Source of the DNA: Microbulbifer thermotolerans
Lineage (GTDB): Bacteria > Pseudomonadota > Gammaproteobacteria > Pseudomonadales > Cellvibrionaceae
Assembly (NCBI RefSeq): GCF_900112305.1
Contig: NZ_FOKT01000005.1
Coordinates: forward strand, 62,001-126,000
Direction of reading: 5' to 3'
DNA: 64,000 bases
The notes below the pieces were generated by a model. It had not been told where the DNA came from and ran no database searches. It saw only the letters and a list, made by a program, of their open reading frames with translations. A program made the position numbers and the translations under genes. Position 1 is the stretch's first letter; every line of letters starts with the position of its first letter. Shown one piece after another: positions 28,342 to 37,899 of this stretch.

Positions 28342-28555
28342 GGGAACCTCAAATTAATTCGCGTGGATACTATGGTGGGTTCCGGGGCGCTCAAGCAATA
28401 GGATGGATGCTTCGAAAACGCACGAGTACTTCCCTGTAACTCCGATGGACACATCCCTGTATCCGACGGTTTCTAAATGCCCATCCTGTCACCTGAGCTT
28501 CTCATCCACCCACGAAGAATTCCTGCACCAGGAAGCGAATTAATCAGAGGTCCCC
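28342..28555 (+). mobile_element. MITE-like element, full copy (copy 3, 214 bp)
   Basis: The ends read GGGAACCTCAAATTAATTCG and, inverted on the right, GGGGACCTCTGATTAATTCG. TA dinucleotides flank both sides (28340-28341 and 28556-28557). The centre carries the CGGTTTC/TTTCGAAA stem and the ACATCCCTGT apex. It lies between convergent genes, so it fills almost all of the 306-bp gap. No credible protein is encoded. Confidence 0.88.
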
Positions 28556-28638
28556 TAGATAATGGGCTAGCGGTAGGTTGCGGCTGGATATCTGGGGTTG
28601 CATAGCGTCTCCCCTTGCCAGTGGCTAATGGTTGCAAT

Positions 28639-29973
28639 CTATCGCATTTCAAACAGCTCCTGATGAAAGTGCTTTGCGGGCAGGCCGTGTTTCAGAAAAT
28701 CCTTGCGCAAGGTGCTTCCGAATGCAGAGGGGCCACAAAACCAAAGGCTTGCGGAATACCACTCCGGTACGGCTGCGCGGATTTGTTCGGGTGTCAGGCG
28801 GCCGTCTCTCGGCGTGACGATCAGGTGCAGTCGCACCTTTGCCAACCTGGCGTCTTCAGTCAGCTTGCCAATGGCGGTTTCGTCGTAATCTCTGGTCACA
28901 TGGAACAAATCTATTTCTTTTTTCCCAGGGAACTGTGCCAGATGTTTCATTTTCGCGATAAAGGGGGTAATCCCGATACCCGCTCCGATCCATATTTGCC
29001 GCGGTTGATCGTCATTAAAATCGAAGCAACCGTACGGGCCCTCCACGGATACAGGTGTGCCCACCTTCAATGACTGTCGCAATTGACTGGTCCAGTCTCC
29101 CAGCGATTTGACAATAAAGGTGAGACTAGGATCATCCGGGTTCCAGGCTGAAGCGATGGTGTAAGGATGCGCACCTTCAGTGGTTTTTGAAGTGACAAAC
29201 GCAAACTGTCCGGGCGAGTGCCCCTTCCAGCCTTCGCTAAGTTGTATGCGCCCTTCGATAACCTTTACGCCGGGATAGGATTCGAGTGCACTGATATTTC
29301 CCTTAACGGTGCACTTTTTCCCGACCCTGCCAGCCAGTACCAGCAGAGCCGATATGGTGCCGCAAAGTAGCAACAATGCCGTGACCCAGCCGATGGGCTG
29401 GGACCAATATTCCGACTTGATCAGAACAAGACTGTGGTAAACCAGAACAAGATAGACAGCTGCCAGCCATTTGTGTGTTTTTCGAAACAGGTGATAGGGA
29501 AACCATTTAATCAGGGCCAGGGCAATCAAGAGTACCGCGGCATAAAATGCCCATTCGCCAACGGATTCGGCCGTTCCTCTTTGATCATGCAGCCACTGCT
29601 CCAGCTGCGAGAGCGCCTCGCCAGAAGGGCCATGGCGCTCCGGACGTTGCAGCCAGCCCCACCTGACCATCCACTTGGTACCTTGAGCCCACCACCAATG
29701 GAGTGTGGCAAAGATCAATGCGGTAATACCCAGCCATTTATGCAGGCGGTACATCTTGTCGAGCCCGTTTAATGGCTGTTCCATCCACTTCGGGCGCACT
29801 GCCAGCAGCATCGCCACACTCATTGAGCCTATGGCGATTATTCCAGAATACTGCGTGAATACGGTGCGGAAGGAAAAGTAGGAGAATGGAGTGGGAATGA
29901 AAGTATCTGCGAAAAGCCAGGCTCCGCTGAGTAACAGCAGGAGCAGCCAAAATGTCACCTTTATATACTTCAA
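28639..29973 (-). CDS. Ferric-reductase-like transmembrane flavoprotein
   Basis: Reading from a TTG at 29973 (MKYIKVTFWLLLL) gives 444 residues. There are six hydrophobic segments with paired His residues (RLHKWLG, LHWWWAQ, RKTHKWLA, VYHSLV) that likely bind heme. An FAD-binding domain follows (HPYTIASAW) and then a NAD(P)H domain (IGAGIGITPFIAK, LWFCGPSAFG). This is the ferric reductase/NADPH-oxidase-like fold, passing electrons across the inner membrane. The frame stays open to an ATG at 30105, but those residues are encoded by an inserted MITE-like copy, so the TTG start is preferred with moderate confidence. Confidence 0.82.
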   Translation of the reverse strand: MKYIKVTFWLLLLLLSGAWLFADTFIPTPFSYFSFRTVFTQYSGIIAIGSMSVAMLLAVRPKWMEQPLNGLDKMYRLHKWLGITALIFATLHWWWAQGTKWMVRWGWLQRPERHGPSGEALSQLEQWLHDQRGTAESVGEWAFYAAVLLIALALIKWFPYHLFRKTHKWLAAVYLVLVYHSLVLIKSEYWSQPIGWVTALLLLCGTISALLVLAGRVGKKCTVKGNISALESYPGVKVIEGRIQLSEGWKGHSPGQFAFVTSKTTEGAHPYTIASAWNPDDPSLTFIVKSLGDWTSQLRQSLKVGTPVSVEGPYGCFDFNDDQPRQIWIGAGIGITPFIAKMKHLAQFPGKKEIDLFHVTRDYDETAIGKLTEDARLAKVRLHLIVTPRDGRLTPEQIRAAVPEWYSASLWFCGPSAFGSTLRKDFLKHGLPAKHFHQELFEMR

Positions 29974-29991
29974 CTTAAAATGACCCTTCGG

Positions 29992-30126
29992 AGGAACCTC
30001 TGCTTGATTTGCTTGCTGGGGTATAGCGACTTTGCGATCTGATAAGAAGCTCAGGTGATGGAATGGGCATTGCCTGAGTGTCCCGCAATTAACCGTGGCG
30101 TTCATGGGAATTCATCAGAGGTTCCT
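29992..30126 (-). mobile_element. MITE-like element with deleted central stem (copy 4, 135 bp)
   Basis: In reverse orientation it shows a right arm (GGAACCTCTGCTTGATTTGC ... GAAGCTCAGGTGATGG) joined directly to a left arm (TTGCCTGAGTGTCCCG ... ATTCATCAGAGGTTCC). The central stem-loop is missing. TA follows at 30127-30128. It lies 19 bp upstream of the likely ferric reductase start. Confidence 0.78.
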
Positions 30127-30407
30127 TAGACGCTCCCAAGACTAGCCGCTAATTGCGGGGTGTTACGGCTGGTGAGCTATAACACCTAGGTATTCTGTAC
30201 CATTTATACAGGCTTGGCAAAGCGCAGTGGCGACTTGCCGGTCCCGGTATTTCCTCTGTTGCAAGAGAGCGATTGGGAATACGAGTTTGATGAAAAAAAT
30301 ACCGGTAAAAAGAACTATTCTCATCCCGTTTTATCCCGTATTTGGAGAGAAACTCGGAAAATACAGGAACGAGAATCATTGTGTTGCAGCTATGGCAATT
30401 ACGCCGG
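30127..30407. other. Intergenic stretch without recognised gene
   Basis: About 280 bp of AT-richer sequence between the repeat and the 3' end of ppk2. Short frames on both strands have no recognisable domains or convincing ribosome binding sites. Nothing further is supported. Confidence 0.5.
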
Positions 30408-31292
30408 TTATTTTTTCTTCTTCGGGCTCTTTTTTTCTCCGGAAATCAGTCCTTTCTTTTGTTCTCTCTGATCGAGAGAATGATATTTCTTTTTGATTTC
30501 GTCGATATTTTCCGTGGGCTTCGGGAATGCCATGTCCAGCGATTCCATTGCCTTTGCCACTATGTGGGAGATTGCCAGATTGCGGAACCATTTGTGATTC
30601 GACGGTATAACAAACCAGGGTGCGTAATCGGTGCTGCATTTTTCCAGCGCATCCTGGAATGCGCCGGTGTACGCATCCCAGTAGCAGGCTTCTGTATAGT
30701 CACTTTCGCTGATTTTCCAGTGACGGGTTGGATCGTCAATGCGCTTCTTGAAGCGCGCGAGCTGTTCTTTTGCGTCGATATGCAGATAAAACTTGAGAAT
30801 CAGAGTGTTGTTGTCGGTGAGCAGTTTTTCGAAGTTGTTGATATGGTCGTAGCGCTTTGACCAGACCTCTTTTGGCACCATTTGGTGCACCCGCTGAACC
30901 AGCACATCCTCGTAGTGGGAGCGGTTGAAAATAGCCACATTGCCGCGCCGGGGCACAGCCTTGTGGCAGCGCCAGAGAAAATCGTGGTCCAACTCTTCCG
31001 CGGTGGGCTGCTTAAATCCGGTTACTGTACATCCCTGTGGGTTCATGGCACTGAGTACGTGATTGATAGTGCCGTCCTTGCCGGCGGCATCGCGCCCCTG
31101 GAGGCAGATCAGCAGGGAGTGCTTGTGTTCGGCGTACATCAGGTATTGCAAGTCGCGGATCTTGCGGTTGTAGTCTTGGATTTCTGGTAGCGCAGAGCGA
31201 TGATTTTCGTGTTCACCCTTAAAGGATGCATCGATATTATCCAGATGAACTTTGCTTCCCGGTTTAACCCGGAATTTTTCATAGTAATTCAT
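30408..31292 (-). CDS. ppk2: Polyphosphate kinase 2
   Basis: The 294-residue protein has the PPK2 Walker A (GRDAAGKDG, 66-74) and Walker B (NRSHYEDVL, about 123-131) and the lid region KKRIDDPTRHWK. PPK2 enzymes transfer phosphate between polyphosphate and nucleotides; cytoplasmic single-domain forms of this kind usually make ATP or ADP from polyphosphate. The C-terminus is Lys-rich (EKKSPKKKK). Its ATG overlaps the stop of the upstream H+-ATPase gene (ATGA), so the two are translationally coupled, which suggests local ATP supply or sensing for the pump. Confidence 0.93.
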   Translation of the reverse strand: MNYYEKFRVKPGSKVHLDNIDASFKGEHENHRSALPEIQDYNRKIRDLQYLMYAEHKHSLLICLQGRDAAGKDGTINHVLSAMNPQGCTVTGFKQPTAEELDHDFLWRCHKAVPRRGNVAIFNRSHYEDVLVQRVHQMVPKEVWSKRYDHINNFEKLLTDNNTLILKFYLHIDAKEQLARFKKRIDDPTRHWKISESDYTEACYWDAYTGAFQDALEKCSTDYAPWFVIPSNHKWFRNLAISHIVAKAMESLDMAFPKPTENIDEIKKKYHSLDQREQKKGLISGEKKSPKKKK

Positions 31293-33850
31293 GATTTTTC
31301 ACCGCGAGCGTAAGTGGACTTTTGTTGGTGCCGATAGAGAATTCGTTTCACCAGATCCAGGACAAACATCCAGGCAATCATATACAGCCACACCAGGCCG
31401 ATAATGGCCCAGGGAATGGCGGGCACCAGCCAGCCGAAGCCGCACATCAGCACGGTCAGCACCTGGGTGCCGACGATAGCACCGAACAGCCGGGATGCCG
31501 GCCAGGGACGGGAGAAGAAAGCACCGCGGGCGCGCACGACAAACAGTAACAGGTGGCCGCCAGCCACTATCTGTAAAAACACTACTGTCTGAATTTGATC
31601 TTTTGAAAGCGGAATCCACGACTGCCACTGTGGATTTCCCAACCACTCCATGCCGATCAACAGCAGTCCCAGGGATTGCGCGATGGAAAACAGGCCGATA
31701 ATGCTGGCCCCCAGCAGCAGCTGGCGCATCTGCCAGTGTACCGGTTTGGATGGCACAAGGGTGTTGTCGTAGGCGATGGTCATAATGGGGACGTCGTCCA
31801 GCAGGGCGATTAGGACAATCATAATTGGTGTGAGCGGCGGGAAGCCGAAAAAAACGGTGGCAAAGACAACCACCACCATAATGTCCAGGGTCATGGAAAC
31901 CCGGAAGAGCACATAGTTAATGATGCGCTCAAAAATTTTGCGCGCTTCGTCGATGGCATCGATGACGGTGGAAAGCCCCGGTGCTGTCAAAATGATGGCG
32001 GCGGCTGCACGGGCTGCATCGGTCGCGCCGCTCACCGCAATGCCGCAGTCGGCCTGTTTTAGTGCGGGGGCATCGTTGACGCCGTCGCCGGTCATGGCGA
32101 CCTGGTGCCCGCGTCCCTGCAGTGCTTTGACAATGGCGTATTTGTGTTCCGGGAATACCCGCCCGAATCCATCCGCCGTCTCCACACAATCGACCACTCT
32201 GGCCGGCAGGTGATTCATGTCCTGGTTTTTACTGAACAGATCGCCGGCGGCGCGAATGTTTGTCCCTATGCCCACCTGGGAGGCGATTTCTTTGCCGATG
32301 GCCACGTCGTCGCCGGTAATCATTTTCACCTGCAGCCCGTGATCGCGCGCTCTGGTGATTGTCTGGCGGGAGTCGTCCCGGGGAGGGTCTTCGAGGGAAA
32401 GGATGCCGAGGAAAGACCAGCTATGCCCCTGGTCTTCGGACCGGGCCACGCCGAGCGCGCGCAGTCCGCGCGCTGCCAGATCGCTGACACAGGCATCCGC
32501 CTTATCGGCCGTGTCCCCGGAAAGCTTGCACAGGGCGGCAATCGCCTGGGGCGCGCCCTTGGAAAAAAGCAGTGTCTTTCCGCTGCTGTCGGTGACCTGG
32601 GCCTGGGTGCGTTTGCTCACCGGATCGAAGGGCGTGAACTTGTCTGCGCGGTAAGTATCGAGGACTTTCTTGTCCCCCAGCCCGGCGAAGACAGCTTTGT
32701 CGATGGGATCGTCGGAATCCGGCTCGGACGCCAGTGCCGCGGCCTGAATCAATGTGGCCTTGTCCTCGGCGGCAAACAGTTGGGGATCGTGCAGGGTGAG
32801 TTGATTTTTGGTCAGGGTTCCTGTCTTGTCGGAACAGAGAATATCGACCCCGGCCAATTCCTCGATCGCTTCCAAACGCGAAACGATGGCTTTTTTCTTT
32901 GACAGCGTCAGTGCACCCAGGGCATTGGTGACAGTCATCACCGAGGGCATGGCCACGGGAATGGAAGCGATCAGCAATACCAGCACCAGGCGCAATATGT
33001 CCAGCAAATCGGACCAGTGCCAGTCTTTGGCGATGACAATATCCCGGTAGAGTTCACTGCCCACAAGAAACAACGCCAGAAACAGGCAGAGCGCGATAAG
33101 GAAGTCACCGATTTGTGTGACGGCTTTTTGCGAGTGAGACGGCCCCCTGCCTGCGCCCGCAACCAGTTTGGCGGTGCGCCCGAAAAAGGTATTCCGACCG
33201 GTGCCAATAACGACGGCGGTCATTTCTCCGCGTTTGGCGATACTGCCGGAGTAACCGAGATCGCCGATTTTTTTATTGACTGGCAGGGATTCTCCGGTGA
33301 GCGCCGCCTGGTCGATACTGATGGAGTCGGCGCCCACAAAGCGCACGTCCGCCGGTACTACCTGACCCAATTTTATGCGGACAATATCGCCGGGTACCAC
33401 TTCGGCGGCGTCGATGGTGGTGAATTCGCCATCCCGCAGTACCTCCGCCTTCGGCGCCATGCCCGCCTTAAGTGCCGCCAGCGCGTTAGAGGCTTTGCGC
33501 TCCTGCCAGAAACCGGCGATCGCGTTGTACAGTAACAGCAAGCTGATAATGGCGAAGTCCGCCCAGTGGCCGATCAGTGCGGAAAGGAGTGCCGCGGCTT
33601 CGATCATCCAGGGTATAGGGCCCCAGAAAAAGCGCAAAAATTTGCGCAGTGCGCTCTCTTCTTTTTCGGTGATGGCGTTGCGGCCATACTTTTGCAACCT
33701 ATTTGCGGCCTCGGTTTTGCTTAACCCTTTGGTGGAAGTTTTCAGGGTGGCATAGACGGAATTCAGATCCGCTTTTTCCAGATCGTCTCCACCTGCTTTG
33801 GATATCGTCGCCGTGGAAGCATTGCTCGATTGCTGCGATGTTTGTTGCAC
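31289..33850 (-). CDS. Plasma-membrane-type proton-efflux P-type ATPase (P3A)
   Basis: The GTG at 33850 has AGGA 7-8 bp upstream and gives 853 residues; the longer frame to 33976 runs into a repeat fragment and is rejected. P-type motifs are in order: TGESLPV, phosphorylation Asp341 in DKTGTLT, and GDGVNDAPALK. There are about ten membrane segments, with IPVAMPSVMTVT in M4, typical of H+-ATPases. Family knowledge: these pumps export protons using ATP. It is translationally coupled to ppk2. A SulP transporter lies upstream in the same orientation, separated by a repeat fragment. Confidence 0.93.
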   Translation of the reverse strand: MQQTSQQSSNASTATISKAGGDDLEKADLNSVYATLKTSTKGLSKTEAANRLQKYGRNAITEKEESALRKFLRFFWGPIPWMIEAAALLSALIGHWADFAIISLLLLYNAIAGFWQERKASNALAALKAGMAPKAEVLRDGEFTTIDAAEVVPGDIVRIKLGQVVPADVRFVGADSISIDQAALTGESLPVNKKIGDLGYSGSIAKRGEMTAVVIGTGRNTFFGRTAKLVAGAGRGPSHSQKAVTQIGDFLIALCLFLALFLVGSELYRDIVIAKDWHWSDLLDILRLVLVLLIASIPVAMPSVMTVTNALGALTLSKKKAIVSRLEAIEELAGVDILCSDKTGTLTKNQLTLHDPQLFAAEDKATLIQAAALASEPDSDDPIDKAVFAGLGDKKVLDTYRADKFTPFDPVSKRTQAQVTDSSGKTLLFSKGAPQAIAALCKLSGDTADKADACVSDLAARGLRALGVARSEDQGHSWSFLGILSLEDPPRDDSRQTITRARDHGLQVKMITGDDVAIGKEIASQVGIGTNIRAAGDLFSKNQDMNHLPARVVDCVETADGFGRVFPEHKYAIVKALQGRGHQVAMTGDGVNDAPALKQADCGIAVSGATDAARAAAAIILTAPGLSTVIDAIDEARKIFERIINYVLFRVSMTLDIMVVVVFATVFFGFPPLTPIMIVLIALLDDVPIMTIAYDNTLVPSKPVHWQMRQLLLGASIIGLFSIAQSLGLLLIGMEWLGNPQWQSWIPLSKDQIQTVVFLQIVAGGHLLLFVVRARGAFFSRPWPASRLFGAIVGTQVLTVLMCGFGWLVPAIPWAIIGLVWLYMIAWMFVLDLVKRILYRHQQKSTYARGEKS

Positions 33851-33942
33851 GTGAAATCCTTTTCTTGCCACAGTGTTACCGGGGCGGTTCCGGTGCGGGT
33901 TGTTGAAGGCCGCGCTGATGCGTTCGAGTGGTTGCCGTCGCT

Positions 33943-34017
33943 GCTTTCGGGGCACGCCATCACCTGAGCTTCCCATTTGGCAGAGGGGCTTCTACAGCGA
34001 ACGAATCAGAGATCCAT
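33943..34017 (+). repeat. MITE-like repeat, right-arm fragment (copy 5)
   Basis: The sequence holds the end of the stem (TTTCGG), CCATCACCTGAGCTTC and a diverged outer edge (GCGAACGAATCAGAGATCC) followed by TA at 34018-34019. The left half is missing. It lies in the SulP to H+-ATPase gap, about 95 bp upstream of the ATPase start. Confidence 0.7.
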
Positions 34018-34094
34018 TAACAATCTAGCAGCTCGCCAGTCGCTGCAGCTGGTTCCATCGGCGTTCGCTTGGTGGAATATCAATGGCGGAGGCT

Positions 34095-35807
34095 TTACTC
34101 CGAGTGCGCGCTGCGCCCCTCTGCCTTTTTGGCGTCGGCGACTACAGCCTCCAAATTTTTGTAAAGGGCTTTGTCGTCAAAAAGCGCGCGAATTTGCGCC
34201 GGCGCGTTGGCGGAGGTGCCGCTCATGACCGCGGCAAATACCAGACGGATACCCCGGCGGGACAGGTATTTGTGCAATTCTCGCAGCGTCTCGGCAGCGG
34301 TAAAGTCAATATCATCCACTGCGGAGATTTCGATGCAGAAATAGTGTAGTGGCGGGTCGGCGCTGGTGGCCAGGTGGGTGACTTCGTCTGTCAGCAGCTG
34401 CGCATTGGCATAGTAAATACTGTGGGTGAAGCGGTAAATGATCAGGCCCGGTGCGGCCTGGGTGCCACTGCTGACCGGGCTGGCCTGCCAGCCGCCGGAA
34501 GCCGAGGGTCTCAGCAGCGCATTCCTGGGTTTATAACCGTGGCGGGTGTGCACAACCAGGGAAAGGGCCAGCGCAAGCATAATACCCTGCTCGACGCCGA
34601 CCAGGATTACCGTCCCCGCCGTGGCCACCGCTACCCAGAACTCCGAGCGCCGCGCCGCGTAGATGGCGCGCATCCCGCGCAAATCGACCAGCTCCAGCCC
34701 AATAACAAAAACGACAGCCGCCAGTACCGCATCCGGCATATGGTGCAGTGTTTGGGTCATAAACAGCAGCACCATTAAGGTGATCATGCTGGTGACGACC
34801 ATACTGAGTTGGGTTCGGCCACCGGCACTGTTCACGATTTGTGTTTTTGTGGGGCTGCCGTTTACGACGAAGCTGCTGCTCAACGCGGCGCCCAGGTTGG
34901 CAACGCAGAGCGCGCTGAGATCGGCATTTTCATCAAAGCGCTCGCCATAGCGGGTTGCATAGGCCCGCGCGGTGGCGGCACTTTGCGCGAGGATAACGAT
35001 AAATATGGCGAATGCGGTCGGTGCAAGATCCACGATCAGCTGTGGGTGCCAATCGGCCTTGGGCAGGCTCAGCTCCGGCAGCCCGGCAGGTAGCGTCCCC
35101 AGCACTGGTAGCTGTGTATCCAGATCCATTGCCCAGGTGGTTAGGGTGGCTGCCACCACTGCTATCAGGGCAGCGGGAATATGAGGCGAGCACTTTTTAC
35201 AGCTTGCGATCAGCAAAAGCGCGCTCAGGCTAATGCCCAATGCATAGTAGTTGGGAGACTCCAACTGTTTCACGTATTGCCAGATATTCTCCCAGCCGTT
35301 GTATCCGGTGGGCTCCAATCCGAACATAGCCGGCAGCTGCCCCAGTGCCACCTGAATGCCGACGCCGGTAAGAAATCCGATCAGTACCGTGCGCGAAAGA
35401 AAATTGGCCAGAAAACCCAGCCGCACCCAGCGGGCCAGAAGCAGCAGCGCGGCGGCGAGTAAGGCGGTGAGCCCGGCCAGCGCGATATAGTGGTCAGTCT
35501 GAGGTGCCGCCAGTCCGGTGAGGCCGGCGGCGAGAATGGCTGCGGTCGCCGAATCTGCTCCAACCACCAGGTGGCGGGATGAACTCAGCAGCGCGTAGGC
35601 GAGCATGGGGATAAACAGCGTATAGATCCCGGTGACCACGGGCATACCGGCGATTTTCGCGTAACCCATCACTTCCGGTATCGCAAGCGCGGCGAGGGTG
35701 GCGCCAGCGAGAATTTCCCTCGGCAGCTGGCGCAGCGTCAACGGCAGAATCCCACGCAGCAGGGGCCGGGACTTGCGTAGAGTGGCATGATCGGGTTGTT
35801 CGGACAT
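34095..35807 (-). CDS. SulP family anion transporter with STAS domain
   Basis: The 570-residue protein has about 12-14 hydrophobic segments with the SulP signature near AGATLAALAIPEVMGYAKIAG, and the second conserved block ALSSSFVVNGSPTKTQIV. A C-terminal STAS domain begins around residue 450 (IIYRFTHSIYYANAQLL ... CIEISAVDDIDFTA). SulP/SLC26 proteins move sulfate, bicarbonate or dicarboxylates across the inner membrane. The substrate is not resolved. Proximity to an H+-ATPase would suit a proton-coupled porter. Confidence 0.92.
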   Translation of the reverse strand: MSEQPDHATLRKSRPLLRGILPLTLRQLPREILAGATLAALAIPEVMGYAKIAGMPVVTGIYTLFIPMLAYALLSSSRHLVVGADSATAAILAAGLTGLAAPQTDHYIALAGLTALLAAALLLLARWVRLGFLANFLSRTVLIGFLTGVGIQVALGQLPAMFGLEPTGYNGWENIWQYVKQLESPNYYALGISLSALLLIASCKKCSPHIPAALIAVVAATLTTWAMDLDTQLPVLGTLPAGLPELSLPKADWHPQLIVDLAPTAFAIFIVILAQSAATARAYATRYGERFDENADLSALCVANLGAALSSSFVVNGSPTKTQIVNSAGGRTQLSMVVTSMITLMVLLFMTQTLHHMPDAVLAAVVFVIGLELVDLRGMRAIYAARRSEFWVAVATAGTVILVGVEQGIMLALALSLVVHTRHGYKPRNALLRPSASGGWQASPVSSGTQAAPGLIIYRFTHSIYYANAQLLTDEVTHLATSADPPLHYFCIEISAVDDIDFTAAETLRELHKYLSRRGIRLVFAAVMSGTSANAPAQIRALFDDKALYKNLEAVVADAKKAEGRSAHSE

Positions 35808-35875
35808 CGTGACGCTGGCTGTGAAGGGACACCTGCAGCGGGTAAATGAACCGCATCCTTACAGCATAGCAACCG

Positions 35876-36043
35876 GGGCGGATGTGAAGCTCAGGTGATA
35901 GGACGGGCATTTCGAAACCGTCGGATACAGGGATGTATCCGTCGGAGCTACAGGGAAGTACTTGTGCGTTTTCGTAATGTCCGTCCTATTGCCTGAGCGC
36001 CCCGGAAGCTACCATAGTGTTCACGCGAATTAATCAGAGGCTC
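35876..36043 (-). mobile_element. MITE-like element lacking its outer right arm (copy 6)
   Basis: Reverse-oriented copy with complete central stem-loop (ATAGGACGGGCATTTCGAAA pairing with a TTTCGTAATGTCCGTCCTAT arm) and left arm ending CGAATTAATCAGAGGCTC before TA at 36044-36045. About 45 bp of the right end is missing. It occupies the first half of the 374-bp gap between SulP and the GH13 gene. Confidence 0.82.
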
Positions 36044-36044
36044 T

Positions 36045-36071
36045 AAAAAAAAGGCCGGCACTAGGCCGGCA
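36045..36071 (-). terminator. Intrinsic terminator for the GH13 gene
   Basis: On the minus strand, two GCCGGC arms (36065-36070 and 36054-36059) enclose a 5-nt loop and are followed by eight T residues (complement of 36045-36052). It is about 110 bp past the GH13 stop and directly abuts the repeat. Confidence 0.7.
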
Positions 36072-36181
36072 CCGGAAGCAGACGTCGAAAGGAAAGACGT
36101 TCCAAAATCGTGTGACAAACGCTTACATATTTCGGGACAGGGCCCCTGAGCCGTTTTGCACTCAGCGGCGCTCAACAAAGT

Positions 36182-37861
36182 TTACTGTTTGCGCAGCAGT
36201 ACTCGTGCTCCAGCGGGTGGCAGTGTTAGCTGTTCGCCGTTGCGCTCGCCGGCAAACAGCGTCGGTGTAATATCCTCCGCGCTGGAAAATTCGGACGGCA
36301 GTGCAAAAGTCTCCGCATCTTTGCCTAAATTCAGGGCAACGAGATATTCCCGCATTTCCCCCCGGCGGAAAAACACCAGCAAATCGTTTTGAGTGTCCAC
36401 AATTTCCTGCGCGGCGGTTGCCAGTTCCGATGACTGGTTCTTGTGCCAGTCGAGCAGAGCGCGGAAACGGTTCAGCATCGATTGCGGATCTTTTTCCTGC
36501 AGGCTGACCGCCTTGTGGCAGTGCTCTTCTGGCACCGGTAGCCAGGGTTTCACCGCGGAAAAACCGGCATTGGGTTCGTCGCTGTTACTCCAGGGCATGG
36601 GGGTGCGGCAACCGTCGCGCCCTTTGAAGTCCGGCCATAGATTGATGCCATAGGGGTCCACTAGATCCTCAAAGGCGAGCTCCGCCTCTTCGAGACCCAG
36701 CTCCTCGCCCTGATACAGACAGACGCTGCCGCGCAGGGTCAGTTGCATCAGTAAAAACAGCGGCGCGCGGGCCATGGCCTGCTCGGTATCGAAACCTTTA
36801 TTCCAGCGGGTAAAAGAGCGGGGAACATCGTGGTTGCTGATGGACCAGCAGGGCCAGCCCTGTTCGATTACCTCGCGGTTCTTTTCCAGAGTGTCGCGCA
36901 GGAATTTAGCGCTGCTCTCCTCGGTCAACAGATCGAAGGAGTAGGCCATATTCAGGCGCTCGCCGGTGGTGTACTCCGCCATGATCTTGTGGGTGTTGTC
37001 ATCGCCCACTTCGCCCATGGTCACGGTGCCGGGATACTGGTTCATCAGCTGGCGGACCCGCTGCAGGAACACCAGGTTTTCCGGTTGGGACTTGTCGTGA
37101 ATGTGCCACTGATAGTTGTAGGTATTTACCGGCGGCAAGCCCTTCTCGTCCAGTTCCAGCGGGCGCGGCGGATTGTCGGCCAGGGACTGATCGTGGAAGG
37201 CGTGGTTGATGGCATCCAGGCGGAAGCCGTCCACGCCCCGGTCGAGCCAGAATTTCAGGTCGGACAGCAATTGTTCCTGAACTTCCGGATTGTGCAGATT
37301 CAGATCCGGCTGCTCTTTGAGGAAGTTGGTCAGATAGTATTGGCGGCGGCGGCTGCACCAGCGCCAGGCACTGCCGCCGAAATTGGACATCCAGTTATTG
37401 GGCGCGCTGCCATCCGGCTTGGGATCGGCCCACACGTACCAGTCCGCCTTGGGGTTGTCGCGGCTGGAACGGCTCTCCTCGAACCAGGGGTGCTGGTCGG
37501 AGGTGTGGCTGAGAATCTGGTCGATAATCACGCGCAGACCGCGCGCGTGCGCCGCTTCAATCAGGCGATCGAAATCGTCCAGTTTGCCGAAAATCGGGTC
37601 CACATCGCGGTAATCGGACACGTCGTAACCGAAGTCCGCCATCGGCGATTTGAAGAACGGGGAGATCCAAATGGCGTCCACCCCGAGGGACTGTACATAG
37701 TCGAGCTTCTCAGTGATGCCTGGCAGATCGCCGATGCCATCACCGTTAGCGTCGCAAAAACTGCGCGGGTAGATCTGGTAGATCACACCGCTGCGCCACC
37801 AGTCCCCGCTTTTGTCGCTGAAGGGCTTTCCGCTCATGCCTTGAGTCCGTTGGGTATTCAT
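36182..37861 (-). CDS. GH13 alpha-glucosidase (subfamily 23-like)
   Basis: The start at 37861 (MNTQRTQGMSGKPF) gives 559 residues; an ATG at 37837 is an alternative. The GH13 barrel motifs are complete: nucleophile Asp in GVDGFRLDAINH, acid Glu in VTMGEVGDD, and the stabiliser Asp in SISNHDVPRS. There is no signal peptide, so it should hydrolyse maltose, maltooligosaccharides or similar glucosides in the cytoplasm. It stands outside the xylan-type locus. A MalT-box-like site lies about 40 bp upstream, and a MalT-type regulator is encoded 6 kb away. Confidence 0.92.
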   Translation of the reverse strand: MNTQRTQGMSGKPFSDKSGDWWRSGVIYQIYPRSFCDANGDGIGDLPGITEKLDYVQSLGVDAIWISPFFKSPMADFGYDVSDYRDVDPIFGKLDDFDRLIEAAHARGLRVIIDQILSHTSDQHPWFEESRSSRDNPKADWYVWADPKPDGSAPNNWMSNFGGSAWRWCSRRRQYYLTNFLKEQPDLNLHNPEVQEQLLSDLKFWLDRGVDGFRLDAINHAFHDQSLADNPPRPLELDEKGLPPVNTYNYQWHIHDKSQPENLVFLQRVRQLMNQYPGTVTMGEVGDDNTHKIMAEYTTGERLNMAYSFDLLTEESSAKFLRDTLEKNREVIEQGWPCWSISNHDVPRSFTRWNKGFDTEQAMARAPLFLLMQLTLRGSVCLYQGEELGLEEAELAFEDLVDPYGINLWPDFKGRDGCRTPMPWSNSDEPNAGFSAVKPWLPVPEEHCHKAVSLQEKDPQSMLNRFRALLDWHKNQSSELATAAQEIVDTQNDLLVFFRRGEMREYLVALNLGKDAETFALPSEFSSAEDITPTLFAGERNGEQLTLPPAGARVLLRKQ

Positions 37862-37899
37862 TAGGTTAGGGTGAGTATGGCGATGCTGGCTGGGTGCTG

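Noticed and set aside
33851-33976. N-terminal extension of the H+-ATPase
   Set aside because: The upstream part is partly repeat sequence, and the GTG at 33850 has a clear ribosome binding site.
36112-36126. TGACAAACGCTTACA as another LacI-type operator
   Set aside because: Odd length, imperfect symmetry, and located downstream of the GH13 gene.
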